A DNA stretch of 64,000 bases from an uncultured Bacteroides sp. (GCF_937912035.1 NZ_CALDPF010000032.1:1-64000); one strand, 5' to 3'. Shown: positions 41,608 to 51,359, counted from the first letter of the stretch. The notes: a model not told the origin generated them from the sequence alone. Numbers and translations: made by a program.

Positions 41608-43020
41608 TTATTCCTTTGGCATTAGTCTGTTTAGAAGTGCTCTTGTGGAACTTCCGTCTTTCCAGATGAACCAAATGAACTCTCCCTTGTTACCATTGTT
41701 TTCTACAGCGACAGAATAACTTCCACCGTCACGGTAGTTTGTGAGTTTGTCAATGCCGTTTTTGTTCTCAGTAGGGAATACCATATATCCGGTATCTTTC
41801 TTCCAGTTCAATCCGTTGTCTGATGACAGATAGAAATAGTCGAAGTCTTCACCAAATGCATATATTTTCCCATCGTAAGTAATCATTGAAATGTTTCCCT
41901 GATTAGGGCAGATTGTAGGACTGTTTGGCTGATATTTCACCCAATTCTTGTCATTTGAAATATGGCTGAACACATTTGCTGTGGTATCTGCTTCCGATGT
42001 TCCAGTATTGTTTGTCATTACAATAGTTCTCCATAGATCCTTATTGTGAGACGAAGGCATTGATATAGCAGACAGGCGTCCGTCCAGGTTATTGTCATTT
42101 ACGAAGTTACTTTCTTCATCTGTAAGTTCGTTCCCTTCTGCGTCAATTGCTATAACCTTGTTGTCGTTAGCCTTGTATGCAAGAAGTTTTCCGTTGCAAA
42201 CAGATATAAGGTTGGTAATTCCCGAAAGGTTTCCTATTTTTGTTGTTTGGTTATTTAGAGTGTACAGCTCGCCGTTGGCTTCAAAATATACATTATCGTT
42301 GAATGCTGTAGCAGAATAAATATTTACTCCTTCTTTTGTGAGGGCAACTTCTTCCCAATTTGACATTCCTCCTCTTTCCAACTTTGATTTGTTTACTTTC
42401 ACAGTACCGTCTGTTGTTTCTCCGAACACATATATATATTCGTTAGCATAAACTGCTTTCTGTTTTGCATAAACAGTACCATTTGCGAATTTGTTGTTTT
42501 CAATGTGTTTCCATACCAAAGAGTCCGGATTCAATTTATGTACGTTTACAGTTACTTCGTATGGATAGCCGGATTTGAACTGGTTTAAAGTAGGACTATA
42601 TGTCATTACTTTGAATGTCACAGGTTTTGAGAAATCAATGGAATCGGTCTCGGTCCAAACTGTATCTTTACCATTCTTGACATAGTTAATAACCGGATAA
42701 TCAGCAGAGATGCTGGCAAGAGCTCTAGTCACGTCCACATCCTTAGGAAGAGAATCCTTGTTATATATTTTTCTGTTAATCTGGTCTATAGTGAAAACTA
42801 CATCGGCATAACTTATTGTGTCCGTGTATACACTGTCCTCCCCTTTTGAACTTTTTACGTAGAATGTCTGGTGCAGTGTACCAATAGAAAATGAAGTGAT
42901 ACTTGATGTAGAAGGATAGTCTATCTCTTCGTAGTCATTTCCTAGACACGAAGACAAAAAAAATGTAGCCGTCATTATGCCGGCAACCAAAGTAGGTAAT
43001 ATTCTTAATTTCATTTGCAA
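41608..43020 (-). CDS. DUF6242-type lipoprotein with propeller-like domain
   Basis: A 470-residue lipoprotein with lipobox FFLSSCLGND at about residue 25. The N-terminal part (about 30-150) looks like paired Ig-like or DUF6242 strands, with the characteristic DVDVTRALASISADYP and a CTPTLNQF-like motif (MTYSPTLNQFKSGYPYEV). The rest shows repeated short blades (VYANEYIYVFGETTDG, ISMITYDGKIYAFGEDFDYFYLSSDNGLNWKKD) as in Kelch or BNR propellers. Function unknown; the family is common in Bacteroidota, often near bamA. Its promoter is at 43043-43050 on the minus strand. Confidence 0.72.
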   Translation of the reverse strand: MQMKLRILPTLVAGIMTATFFLSSCLGNDYEEIDYPSTSSITSFSIGTLHQTFYVKSSKGEDSVYTDTISYADVVFTIDQINRKIYNKDSLPKDVDVTRALASISADYPVINYVKNGKDTVWTETDSIDFSKPVTFKVMTYSPTLNQFKSGYPYEVTVNVHKLNPDSLVWKHIENNKFANGTVYAKQKAVYANEYIYVFGETTDGTVKVNKSKLERGGMSNWEEVALTKEGVNIYSATAFNDNVYFEANGELYTLNNQTTKIGNLSGITNLISVCNGKLLAYKANDNKVIAIDAEGNELTDEESNFVNDNNLDGRLSAISMPSSHNKDLWRTIVMTNNTGTSEADTTANVFSHISNDKNWVKYQPNSPTICPNQGNISMITYDGKIYAFGEDFDYFYLSSDNGLNWKKDTGYMVFPTENKNGIDKLTNYRDGGSYSVAVENNGNKGEFIWFIWKDGSSTRALLNRLMPKE

Positions 43021-43042
43021 ATGATTTCTATGTTACAAGTTG

Positions 43043-43050
43043 CAAAAGTA
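43043..43050 (-). promoter_or_regulatory. Promoter -7 element (TACTTTTG) of the DUF6242-type gene
   Basis: A minus-strand box 22 bases upstream of the start codon. Confidence 0.6.
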
Positions 43051-43105
43051 GAAAGTTTTTTTTTCTAAACAGAACATTTCCGCTAGTTTTATATAAAATT
43101 ATGGA

Positions 43106-43190
43106 TAAACAGTCCGTTTTTATCGCTTAACAGTCGAAAGTATAGTATTTTAAACTGTATTTAAACGCTGTTTAATAGGTGCTTAATATT
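43106..43190. promoter_or_regulatory. Two ordered repeat sets in the divergent intergenic region
   Basis: TAAACAGTC (43106-43114) recurs as TTAACAGTC (43127-43135), 21 bp apart. Immediately beyond, TTAA-starting elements begin at 43150, 43161, 43172 and 43183, exactly 11 bp apart (TTAAAC, TTAAAC, TTAATA, TTAATA). They lie in the 398-base gap between the DUF6242-type gene and the BNR gene, which otherwise holds only the two promoters and the shared GCTCAATTTTT element. Helical spacing suggests regulator sites, but which gene they serve is unclear. Confidence 0.5.
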
Positions 43191-43334
43191 CGTACTAAAG
43201 CTTTAAGTCGCTGTAACATACAACGGATAGTTCTTGAAACCTATGTATATATATTGTTATAACGCATTAGAAACCATTATAGACCAGTAATATTGTACAT
43301 TATGAGCCGAAAAAACTATTTATATATGATATGT

Positions 43335-43353
43335 GCTCAATTTTTGGTTATAA
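43335..43353 (+). promoter_or_regulatory. Candidate HTCS operator before the BNR-GH105 operon
   Basis: GCTCAATTTTTGGTTAT begins 57 bp before the -7 box at 43392. It matches GCTTATTTTTTAATTAT at 51341 before the GH43 gene at 13 of 17 positions. The extra 21 bp relative to the other copies equals two helical turns. Confidence 0.45.
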
Positions 43354-43391
43354 TTGACCGAAAACTTTATATCCATGAGAATGTGATTTTC

Positions 43392-43399
43392 TACCTTTG
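43392..43399 (+). promoter_or_regulatory. BNR-GH105 operon promoter -7 element (TACCTTTG)
   Basis: A consensus box 27 bases before the ATG at 43419. It shows that an upstream in-frame ATG at 43293 is not the start. Confidence 0.65.
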
Positions 43400-43418
43400 T
43401 AAAGTAAAAAATATTATT

Positions 43419-44717
43419 ATGAGAAAATTTGTATTAACATTATTGTTTGGTCTGAGTGCAATTTCGTCTCATTCCCAAAAAATGGTTTACGTGGCTGAAG
43501 GTTATAGTCAGACATCTGTAAATACTACTGTTTTCAGAAACAGTTCTATTGTAACTTTTAAAGATTATCAGTATATAGCTTTTTATGATGAAGAAGGCTA
43601 TATGGTTGTAGGTAAAAGAAAATTGTCTTCTGAAAATACTGCAGTTGAGGACAAATGGACTCTGTCACGTTCGCAGTATAAAGGAAATGTTGCCGATGCA
43701 CATAATGTGATAAGTATAATGGTTGATGGAGACGGATACCTGCATGTGTCATTCGATCATCATGGGCATCCGCTCAACTACTGTCGAAGTCTTGAGCCGG
43801 GAGGTTTGAAATTGGGAGAAAAAGAATCGATGACCGGTGTTGACGAATCGAATGTTACTTACCCGGAATTCTACAGGATGCCAAATGGAGATCTTCTTTT
43901 CGCTTATCGTTCTGGAGCTTCAGGAAGAGGAAATCTTGTTTTGAACAAGTATAGCTTAACCTCACGTAAATGGAGCAGGATACAGGATATTCTGATTGAT
44001 GGTGAAGGCCAGAGAAACGCCTACTGGCAACTATATGTCGACGAGAATGGAACCATACATGTGTCATGGGTGTGGAGAGAGTCGCATCTGGTTGAGACAA
44101 ATCATGATTTGTGTTATGCATGCTCTAGAGATGGTGGCCGGACATGGTACAAGTCAACCGGTGAGAAATACAGTCTCCCTATAAATGAAGCAAATGCTGA
44201 GTATGCTTGTCGGATACCACAAAACAGCGAACTGATTAACCAGACAAGTATGAGTACTGACTCTGACGGCAATCCTTTTATCGTTACATATTGGAGAGAT
44301 GCTGACAGTGAAGTTCCTCAGTACAGAATGGTATGGAATGACGGTAAGAAATGGAATCAGAAACAGATTATGAGCCGTACTCAACCTTTCAGCCTGAAAG
44401 GAGGAGGAACAAAAATGATACCTATCTCACGCCCTAGAATAGCTGTTGATAAAGGTGAGGCATTTTTTATTTTCCGCGACGCAGAACGTGGAAGTAAGGT
44501 CTCTATGGCGCACACCACAAACTTACTGGAAGGAGATTGGACAGTTAGAGATCTTACAGACTTTTCAGTGGATGCATGGGAACCAAGTATCGATACAGAG
44601 TTATGGAAGCAAAATAAGGAATTGCATATTTTTGTGCAGGAAGCCCATCAAGGAGACGGAGAAAAGAAGGTTGTATCAGAACCTACATCTATATATGTAA
44701 TGGAAGTGTCAAATTAA
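43419..44717 (+). CDS. Secreted BNR beta-propeller enzyme (GH145/PL25/PL42-like)
   Basis: A 432-residue secreted protein (signal MRKFVLTLLFGLSAISSHSQ). The open frame extends upstream to 43293, but the promoter at 43392 and the signal peptide fix the start at 43419. Blade-like repeats such as VSIMVDGDGYLHVSFDHHGHP-type strands, MPNGDLLFAYRSGASGRGNL, and STDSDGNPFIVTYWRD match BNR_4 seven-bladed propellers. DAHN (His95) and FDHHGH (His114/115) have the roughly 20-residue spacing I recall for the two active-site histidines of PL25 ulvan lyases. Relatives in this fold act on glucuronate-linked rhamnose: GH145 rhamnosidases and PL42 lyases on arabinogalactan proteins, PL24/25 on ulvan. Hydrolase versus lyase cannot be decided here. 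It is co-transcribed with the GH105 fusion. Confidence 0.75.
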   Translation: MRKFVLTLLFGLSAISSHSQKMVYVAEGYSQTSVNTTVFRNSSIVTFKDYQYIAFYDEEGYMVVGKRKLSSENTAVEDKWTLSRSQYKGNVADAHNVISIMVDGDGYLHVSFDHHGHPLNYCRSLEPGGLKLGEKESMTGVDESNVTYPEFYRMPNGDLLFAYRSGASGRGNLVLNKYSLTSRKWSRIQDILIDGEGQRNAYWQLYVDENGTIHVSWVWRESHLVETNHDLCYACSRDGGRTWYKSTGEKYSLPINEANAEYACRIPQNSELINQTSMSTDSDGNPFIVTYWRDADSEVPQYRMVWNDGKKWNQKQIMSRTQPFSLKGGGTKMIPISRPRIAVDKGEAFFIFRDAERGSKVSMAHTTNLLEGDWTVRDLTDFSVDAWEPSIDTELWKQNKELHIFVQEAHQGDGEKKVVSEPTSIYVMEVSN

Positions 44718-44733
44718 TTAAAAATGTAATATC

Positions 44734-47043
44734 ATGAATAGATTCTTTAAAACAGTCGCAGTCGTAGCTTTAGGTCTTTTGCCGACGGTGACTTTTGCCA
44801 ATAATGATGAGGCAAAGGATGTTAGAAAGATCATAGACAAGGTTAACCAGCATTGGCAGGCTGAGCATAAACCTGAAGTTCGTTCTTTTTGGGATAATGC
44901 AGCCTATCATACTGGAAATATGGAGGCGTATTTCCTTACTGGTAATGAAGCTTATCGTCAGTATTCAGAGGCTTGGGCTAAGCATAATGAGTGGAAAGGA
45001 GCAAAAAGCAACGACCGTTCCAAGTGGAAGTATAGATATGGGGAATCAGACGAATATGTGTTGTTCGGCGACTACCAGATTTGTTTTCAGACATACGTCG
45101 ACCTGTATAATATTGCACCGGAAGAATATAAGATAAAGAGGGCCAAAGAAGTGATGGAGTATCAGATGAGTACTCCTCAGAATGATTACTGGTGGTGGAG
45201 TGACGGCCTTTATATGGTAATGCCTGTAATGACCAAGATGTATAAGCTTACCCATAATCATCTGTATTTGGACAAACTATATGAGTATATTACTTATTCG
45301 GATAAGATAATGTTCGATAAAGATGAAAATCTTTATTATAGAGACGCCAAATATGTATATCCAAAACATAAGAGTGTAAACGGTAAGAAAGATTTTTGGG
45401 CTCGTGGCGACGGCTGGGTTCTTGCAGGTCTGGCAAAGGTGCTTAAAGATCTTCCGAAAGACTATAAACATTATGAATTCTTTGCACAGAAATTCCAGAA
45501 CATGGCCAAGGCAGTGGCAGCGATACAGCAGCCTGAAGGATATTGGACACGCAGTATGATGGATCCGGAACATGCGCCGGGACCTGAAACAAGCGGAACA
45601 GCTTTCTTTACTTATGGATTTCTTTGGGGTATAAACAACGGCTTCCTTGATGAGTCTACATATATGCCGGTAGTGGACAAGGCCTGGAAATATCTTTCCA
45701 AGACAGCTTTACAGAAGAATGGAGCGGTTGGTTACGTACAGCCTATAGGTGAAAAGGCAATACCGGGACAGATAGTAAATGCCAAATCTACTGCGAACTT
45801 CGGAGTAGGAGCTTTTCTTTTGGCTGCATGCGAATATGTAAGATACCTCGAAGCTCCAAAGAGTCAGGAACGCGCATACTGGTGTGAACTCGCTTATAAG
45901 ATGGCTGCACCTGTATTGAGCAATATGGCGAAAGGTGAACTTCAGAAAAATATGATTGTAGAAGTAAGTCCAAACTGGGATGGTCGAGATAAAAAAGTAA
46001 CATACATGGAGGCTTTCGGGCGTCTTATGGCTGGTATCGCTCCATGGCTTACTTTGCCGGATGATGACACAGAAGAAGGCAAGATGCGTAAGCAGCTTCG
46101 TGAATGGGCTCTTAAGAGTTATGCCAATGCTGTAAATCCCCAAAGTCCTGACTATCTGTTGTGGAGAGGACATGGACAGGCATTGGTGGATGCCGCCTAT
46201 ATAGCTGAAAGCTTTCTGCGTGCTTACGACCAGCTTTGGATGCCTCTAGATGAAACAACTAAAAAACGCTATATAGAAGAATTTATCCAGCTACGTCGTG
46301 TTGACCCTCCATATACAAACTGGCTACTGTTCTCTTCAACTATAGAAAGTTTCCTGGCCAAGATTGGAGCAAAATATGATGAATATCGTGTAAATTCAGC
46401 TATTCGTAAAGTCGAAGAATGGTATACTGGTGATGGTTGGTACGCTGACGGACCAAGTTTTGCCTTCGATTATTACAGCAGTTATGTTTTCCACCCAATG
46501 TATCTTGAGACACTTCAGGCAATGAAGGATGCAAAAGCATACACTCGCATACACTATTCAAAATATTATGACAGAGCGTTGAAACGTACACAGAAATACA
46601 GTCTGGTTCTTGAGCGTCTGATTTCTCCGGAAGGAACATTCCCTGTATTCGGACGTTCAATACCTTATCGTATGGCGGCAATGCAGCCTCTTGCACTTAT
46701 GGCATGGTATCAGGAACTTCCTGCCGGAGTATCCAATGCTCAGGTACGCTGCGCGCTTACGGCTGTAATGAAAAGAATGTTCCAAAGTGGAAATAACTTT
46801 AACGAAGGAGGTTTCCTTACAATTGGTTTTTCAGGGCGTCAGCCTAATATAGCCGATTGGTATACCAATAACGGAAGTCTTTATATGACTTCATTGTCTT
46901 TCCTTCCATTGGCCCTTCCTGCAACACATCCATTCTGGAGCGATGCTCCGCAAGACTGGACAAGCAAGCGTGCATGGAGTGAACAGCCTTTCCCGAAAGA
47001 CCATCATTGGACAGACGATATCCAGACTCGTGATTTGTTCTGA
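44734..47043 (+). CDS. GH105-DUF2264 (GH154-type) fusion enzyme
   Basis: A 769-residue secreted two-domain protein. After a signal peptide (MNRFFKTVAVVALGLLPTVTFA), residues about 25-375 form the (alpha/alpha)6 barrel of GH105, unsaturated glucuronyl/galacturonyl hydrolases. Supporting motifs are WWWSDGLYMVMPVM with the candidate catalytic Asp, and KDFWARGDGWVLAGL. Residues about 385-769 match DUF2264 (VTYMEAFGRLMAGIAPWL, GDGWYADGPSFAFDYYSSY), which I believe corresponds to the GH154 beta-glucuronidase family. One chain would thus remove both unsaturated and saturated uronates, fitting with the uronate-rhamnose enzyme encoded 17 bases upstream. A terminator follows at 47076. Confidence 0.82.
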   Translation: MNRFFKTVAVVALGLLPTVTFANNDEAKDVRKIIDKVNQHWQAEHKPEVRSFWDNAAYHTGNMEAYFLTGNEAYRQYSEAWAKHNEWKGAKSNDRSKWKYRYGESDEYVLFGDYQICFQTYVDLYNIAPEEYKIKRAKEVMEYQMSTPQNDYWWWSDGLYMVMPVMTKMYKLTHNHLYLDKLYEYITYSDKIMFDKDENLYYRDAKYVYPKHKSVNGKKDFWARGDGWVLAGLAKVLKDLPKDYKHYEFFAQKFQNMAKAVAAIQQPEGYWTRSMMDPEHAPGPETSGTAFFTYGFLWGINNGFLDESTYMPVVDKAWKYLSKTALQKNGAVGYVQPIGEKAIPGQIVNAKSTANFGVGAFLLAACEYVRYLEAPKSQERAYWCELAYKMAAPVLSNMAKGELQKNMIVEVSPNWDGRDKKVTYMEAFGRLMAGIAPWLTLPDDDTEEGKMRKQLREWALKSYANAVNPQSPDYLLWRGHGQALVDAAYIAESFLRAYDQLWMPLDETTKKRYIEEFIQLRRVDPPYTNWLLFSSTIESFLAKIGAKYDEYRVNSAIRKVEEWYTGDGWYADGPSFAFDYYSSYVFHPMYLETLQAMKDAKAYTRIHYSKYYDRALKRTQKYSLVLERLISPEGTFPVFGRSIPYRMAAMQPLALMAWYQELPAGVSNAQVRCALTAVMKRMFQSGNNFNEGGFLTIGFSGRQPNIADWYTNNGSLYMTSLSFLPLALPATHPFWSDAPQDWTSKRAWSEQPFPKDHHWTDDIQTRDLF

Positions 47044-47075
47044 ATAAAAATATAAAACCAAATAATCGCAATTAT

Positions 47076-47112
47076 AATCTGCAGGACTAAAAGCATTTCC
47101 TGCAGATTTTTT
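47076..47112 (+). terminator. Terminator of the BNR-GH105 operon
   Basis: AATCTGCAGG (47076-47085) pairs with CCTGCAGATT (47099-47108), followed by a T run to 47112. It lies between this operon and the convergent HTCS gene. Confidence 0.88.
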
Positions 47113-47138
47113 CTTCTCTCATATAGCAAATTTATAAC

Positions 47139-50100
47139 TTACTTTTGTTGCTTTAGGTATTCTGTTGGTGCCATACCATATTCATCCTTAAAGCACTGAC
47201 GGAAATATGCTACACTACTAAAACCTGTCATGTCAGCCACTTCTGACAGGTTGTATTCACCGTTGGCAAGAAGCTCTATGCTTTTCTTCATCTTGATTTT
47301 CTTTACAAACTCGTTGACCGACATGTCTGTAAGACCTTTTATCTTTCGGTATAAAGTGGAGTGACTCATACACATCTTGTCAGCAATAAAGGCAACGTCC
47401 ATTTTTTCCAGACTAAGATTTTCTTCAATAATACTGTTCACTTTGTCAAGAAATTCCTTGTCCAGCTTGTTTAATATCTGTGAACAGTTTGCCAAATCAT
47501 TAAGATCTTCCTGGGTGTTACTGCCTATGGATGAGACAGTTCGTGTAGCCACCATTCCTGCAAGTTTTTTTCTCGCATCAAGTAGGTTTTCGATACGCTT
47601 ATGTAGTAAACGTGCGCTAAACGGTTTGGTCAGGAATGAATCGGCACCTGCAGCATAACCGTCTTCTTTGTCCTGTATGGAATCCTTTGCGGTCAGCATT
47701 ATGACAGGTATATGACTTGTTCTCATGTCCTCTTTTACTTTCTTGCATAGAGTTATTCCATCCATTATTGGCATCATGACATCAGTGATGATTATACTCG
47801 GAATTCTGTTTTTTGCAATTTCCCAACCTTCTTTACCGTTTGATGCGGTCAGGACCTCGTATAAGTCTTCAAATGAACATTTTATATATTCTCTGATTTC
47901 ATTATTATCTTCTACAATAAGTAATATTGGTTTTGAATCATCATCCTCATTTGGAGAATTCAAGTTTTTGTCTTCAACCTCCTTATTTTTTTTAAAGTTT
48001 TCCTTGTGAATAGCATTAGGATATGTATTTTCTGACAGTATGGAGAAGACAAATTTGCTTCCCACATTTACCTTACTTTCTACATATATTTCTCCTTCAT
48101 GCAGGTCTGTTAATGATTTAACGAGAGCGAGTCCTATACCAGTTCCCGAGGCCTGATGTTTTTCTTTTGCCTGATAATATCTTTCGAAAATATGTGGCAG
48201 GGCTTCTTCTGAAATACCGACCCCGGTGTCTTCAACACTTATTTGTGTATATTTTAGACCATTATTTTCTGTCTCATTTAATGTTAGAGTAATCTTTCCT
48301 TGTGGGGTATATTTAATGGCATTCGACATCAGATTGTTTATTATTGTAGTAATCATGTCTGGATCGAAAAATATTATTTTGTTCTCAATATCTATTTTTA
48401 TATCTATCTGAATATTGTTGTTTTGGTTTAGTTCCTTGAAGTTAAATCCAACTTCTTGGACTAGTTTGGCTATATTACCATTGATGACAGTGAGTTTTCT
48501 GTTTTGGGTTTCTGTCTTTCTAAATTCAAGTATCTGATTTATTAGCGAGAGTAGTCTGTTTGCACTATCGTGTATGATGCTTATTTTGTTTGAATGCTTT
48601 ACTGAAAGTGTTTTGTCAGACAGTAAATCTTCGAGCGGACCTATTATTAAGGTCAGTGGAGTTCGTAATTCGTGAGCTATGTTGGTATAGAAACGTAGAC
48701 GTTCAGTATTTAGTTTCTGCTCGTTTTCGTATAGATTATGCTCTAGTTTAAGCTTACTCTCAAGTTCAAGTTTATGTTTATATACTCTAATTATATAAAT
48801 GACTATGATACAAATAACAATGGTATATAATAGTTTGGCATACCATGTAAGCCATAATGGTGGATTTATTGCAATCTCAAGAGTTGCTATATTATTTTCA
48901 TTCCATGACTGATTTCTCAGGCGAGCATTTACTTTAAATTTATAATTTCCGTAAGGAAGATTTCTGAATGTAACTTGGTTATCACCTTCGGTGTTGTACC
49001 ATGCGTCCTTAATACCTTCCATCATATAGATGTATTCCGCTTGGCTTGATTGGGTATAGTTTGTAATATTAAAGTTTATTCTGAAATTATTTTCATTATA
49101 TTTCAGACTGATCTTATTATTATCAATTGGGATAATCTTCCCCTTTATGTCTGGTGAAGGTGATTCCAAAAAGGCCAAACAATTGGTGAATTCTATTGGT
49201 GAGATAACATCATCGTTCTTTATACTCATAGGATTGAAAAAGCAGACACCGTTTTGAGAGCCAAAATACAGGTTCCCTGTATTATCAATACACACCGAAG
49301 TGTTCATGAAATCACCTCTCGGAACTCCATCTTTGAAATTGTAATTTCTAATTTTTCCGCTTCCTTTGTTTAAAGATGAGATACCAGCATTTGTGCTGAA
49401 CCATATATTTCCGTCGTATCCTTCTGTGATGCCTCTGATGAATCCGTCTTCTAACCCCTCTTTTTTTGTATATATAACTATCTTTTCCGGTTTATCCGTA
49501 TCTGCTATGTAAACAAGACCGTTTTTTGATCCAATCCACAGGCTGTTGTTCTTGTCTTTAAATATTGTTGAAATATTGTCTGAGGGCAATCCGTTTTTAG
49601 TTGTTATATTTCCAATCAGCTTGTTTCTACTGTTGAATATATATAGTCCTTCTCCAGATGTACCAACCCACAGTTTGCCTTCTTTGTCTCTTGTTATGCC
49701 AATAATATAGTAATTGGATATTTGATTGTTTATAGTGTCGTTCCTCTTGACATTATTATTGGTGTAATTGAACATTCCACTAGTAGATCCTATCAGGATT
49801 TTACCATCTTTTTCTTCGAAGAAGCATCTTACATCTATGTTCTTGTGCTCTTTGCTGATATTTGAATAAGTACTGGTCGTGACATTGTACAGTAAGACTC
49901 CACTCATATAAGTTCCAAGTAGGATGTTGCCGTTTTTCATCTTGTGCATGGTGTTAATATGTGTGTTTCTTAAAACATCCGCTTGGTTTATCTCGATGTT
50001 TTTTACTATTCTGTTATCCTTGAATATCACTATTTCATCCTCTCCGCCAAGAATAATATCATCGTTATTATTAGCATATATACACCAAACCTGTTTGTAT

Positions 50101-51191
50101 CTGTAAGAGTCTTTGTCTTTGAAATAGTATGGCAGTGTCTTGAATTTTTCTTCTCCGTAACTGATAAAATCAACCCCACCTCTATAATTGGCTATCCATA
50201 CATTACCATACTTATCCTCTATTACTGCCTGTGCGTTTGGTGATGAGATTCCATTCTCCTGTGATGCCGTATAATTATGAAACTTAACGTCCTTTATGTC
50301 TGTAAATGAGTTTTCCTGCATATCCAATACACTTACTCCTCCCATACTTGAGCAAATCCATATTTTACCATCCTTGGTTTGGGTAATATTGGTAATTTTA
50401 TTTGATAACAGTGAGTTCGGATTCTGTGGAATATATTTAAATGTGATAAAGTCCTCAGTGTTTGGATTAAATAAAGCCAGCCCGTTGTTTGTACCTACCC
50501 ATACTCTTTCAGCTTTGTCTATGAATATGGTTTTAACCTCATTGTCAGGAATAGAGTTCTTATTGTTAGGATCGTGTGTGTAATTTCGGCAACTCATATC
50601 TTTTAGATTGATGATGCTCATTCCGTTATCTTTATGTCCTATATACAAATTACCTTTACCATCGTCACAAGAAGTCCACAAACGTCCTTTAAAATTTTCT
50701 ATATTGGATGTATTGTAGCTTTTTGAAACCTTTTTAATATTAATGTCATAATAGTCAATACCTAAATTATAATGAGTTATCCATATTCCCCCGTCTGTGG
50801 CTCTAGTTAGTTTTATGATATCATTGGTTATGAGTCCGTTAGACATATCAAGAGTCTTAAACGATTTCTCGCTGATATTAAATATGTTTATACCACTCTT
50901 TTGGGTACCAATCCATAGTGAATTCTCTTCAGGAACTGATAGTAGAGTGTTATACTCACTGCTATTTCTATTAGGTATCTCTCTTTTGAATACAGTGAAT
51001 TTCTTGCCATCGAATTTGTTTAATTCATATTCAGTAACCAACCAGATACAACCTTGTTTGTCTTCTGATATATCTAATACATAGTTACTTGATAGGCCAT
51101 CATTTACATTGAGATTTTTTATAGTTTTACTGTGTGAATAACTGTATATAACAGAAAGTGAAAAAGATAGTAAAGTAAGCAGTGTTCTCAT
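47139..51191 (-). CDS. Hybrid two-component system (HTCS) sensor-regulator
   Basis: A 1350-residue fusion of all parts of a two-component system, the usual PUL regulator. A signal peptide precedes a periplasmic region of repeated Reg_prop blades (DGGIWITHYNLGIDYYD, KIWICSSMGGVSVLD, GNVWIANYRGGVDFI) up to about 690, then a Y_Y_Y domain (YIYMMEGIKDAWYNT). A membrane helix lies near 781-803. The kinase domain has HELRTPLTL (His near 841) and the ATPase motifs DTGVGI and GTGIGLALV. The receiver has its Asp in IIITDVMMPIMDG near 1138. The last 100 residues are an AraC-type HTH (DMTGFSSVAYFRQCFKDEYG). Ligands are usually glycan fragments released in the periplasm. It is convergent with the enzyme operon and divergent from the GH43 gene. 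Confidence 0.95.
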   Translation of the reverse strand: MRTLLTLLSFSLSVIYSYSHSKTIKNLNVNDGLSSNYVLDISEDKQGCIWLVTEYELNKFDGKKFTVFKREIPNRNSSEYNTLLSVPEENSLWIGTQKSGINIFNISEKSFKTLDMSNGLITNDIIKLTRATDGGIWITHYNLGIDYYDINIKKVSKSYNTSNIENFKGRLWTSCDDGKGNLYIGHKDNGMSIINLKDMSCRNYTHDPNNKNSIPDNEVKTIFIDKAERVWVGTNNGLALFNPNTEDFITFKYIPQNPNSLLSNKITNITQTKDGKIWICSSMGGVSVLDMQENSFTDIKDVKFHNYTASQENGISSPNAQAVIEDKYGNVWIANYRGGVDFISYGEEKFKTLPYYFKDKDSYRYKQVWCIYANNNDDIILGGEDEIVIFKDNRIVKNIEINQADVLRNTHINTMHKMKNGNILLGTYMSGVLLYNVTTSTYSNISKEHKNIDVRCFFEEKDGKILIGSTSGMFNYTNNNVKRNDTINNQISNYYIIGITRDKEGKLWVGTSGEGLYIFNSRNKLIGNITTKNGLPSDNISTIFKDKNNSLWIGSKNGLVYIADTDKPEKIVIYTKKEGLEDGFIRGITEGYDGNIWFSTNAGISSLNKGSGKIRNYNFKDGVPRGDFMNTSVCIDNTGNLYFGSQNGVCFFNPMSIKNDDVISPIEFTNCLAFLESPSPDIKGKIIPIDNNKISLKYNENNFRINFNITNYTQSSQAEYIYMMEGIKDAWYNTEGDNQVTFRNLPYGNYKFKVNARLRNQSWNENNIATLEIAINPPLWLTWYAKLLYTIVICIIVIYIIRVYKHKLELESKLKLEHNLYENEQKLNTERLRFYTNIAHELRTPLTLIIGPLEDLLSDKTLSVKHSNKISIIHDSANRLLSLINQILEFRKTETQNRKLTVINGNIAKLVQEVGFNFKELNQNNNIQIDIKIDIENKIIFFDPDMITTIINNLMSNAIKYTPQGKITLTLNETENNGLKYTQISVEDTGVGISEEALPHIFERYYQAKEKHQASGTGIGLALVKSLTDLHEGEIYVESKVNVGSKFVFSILSENTYPNAIHKENFKKNKEVEDKNLNSPNEDDDSKPILLIVEDNNEIREYIKCSFEDLYEVLTASNGKEGWEIAKNRIPSIIITDVMMPIMDGITLCKKVKEDMRTSHIPVIMLTAKDSIQDKEDGYAAGADSFLTKPFSARLLHKRIENLLDARKKLAGMVATRTVSSIGSNTQEDLNDLANCSQILNKLDKEFLDKVNSIIEENLSLEKMDVAFIADKMCMSHSTLYRKIKGLTDMSVNEFVKKIKMKKSIELLANGEYNLSEVADMTGFSSVAYFRQCFKDEYGMAPTEYLKQQK

Positions 51192-51203
51192 AGATACTGT
51201 TTG
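51192..51203. promoter_or_regulatory. AAACAGTATCT-like element in the HTCS leader
   Basis: The bases directly before the HTCS start codon contain GATACTGTTT, whose complement AAACAGTATC also forms both arms of the inverted repeat near 63.1 kb. This may be coincidence given its length. Confidence 0.25.
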
Positions 51204-51228
51204 GTTTTTTTGTTTGTTTTTATTGTTG

Positions 51229-51236
51229 CAAATGTA
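51229..51236 (-). promoter_or_regulatory. HTCS promoter -7 element (TACATTTG)
   Basis: A minus-strand TAnnTTTG box 38 bases upstream of the HTCS start. Confidence 0.55.
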
Positions 51237-51340
51237 ATAGTTTTATACTTCAATATTAATTTTTCAATAGTATAAAAATAGTTCATATTGATAGAGAATC
51301 GGTCAAAAAACACATTTCTAATTAAATAACTGCTGATTAT

Positions 51341-51359
51341 GCTTATTTTTTAATTATGT
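51341..51359 (+). promoter_or_regulatory. Candidate HTCS operator before the GH43 gene
   Basis: GCTTATTTTTTAATTAT starts 36 bp before the -7 box at 51377, the same distance as the related element before susC. Confidence 0.45.

Noticed and set aside
43293..43418. 42-codon N-terminal extension of the BNR protein
   Set aside because: The TACCTTTG promoter lies inside it and the signal peptide begins at 43419.
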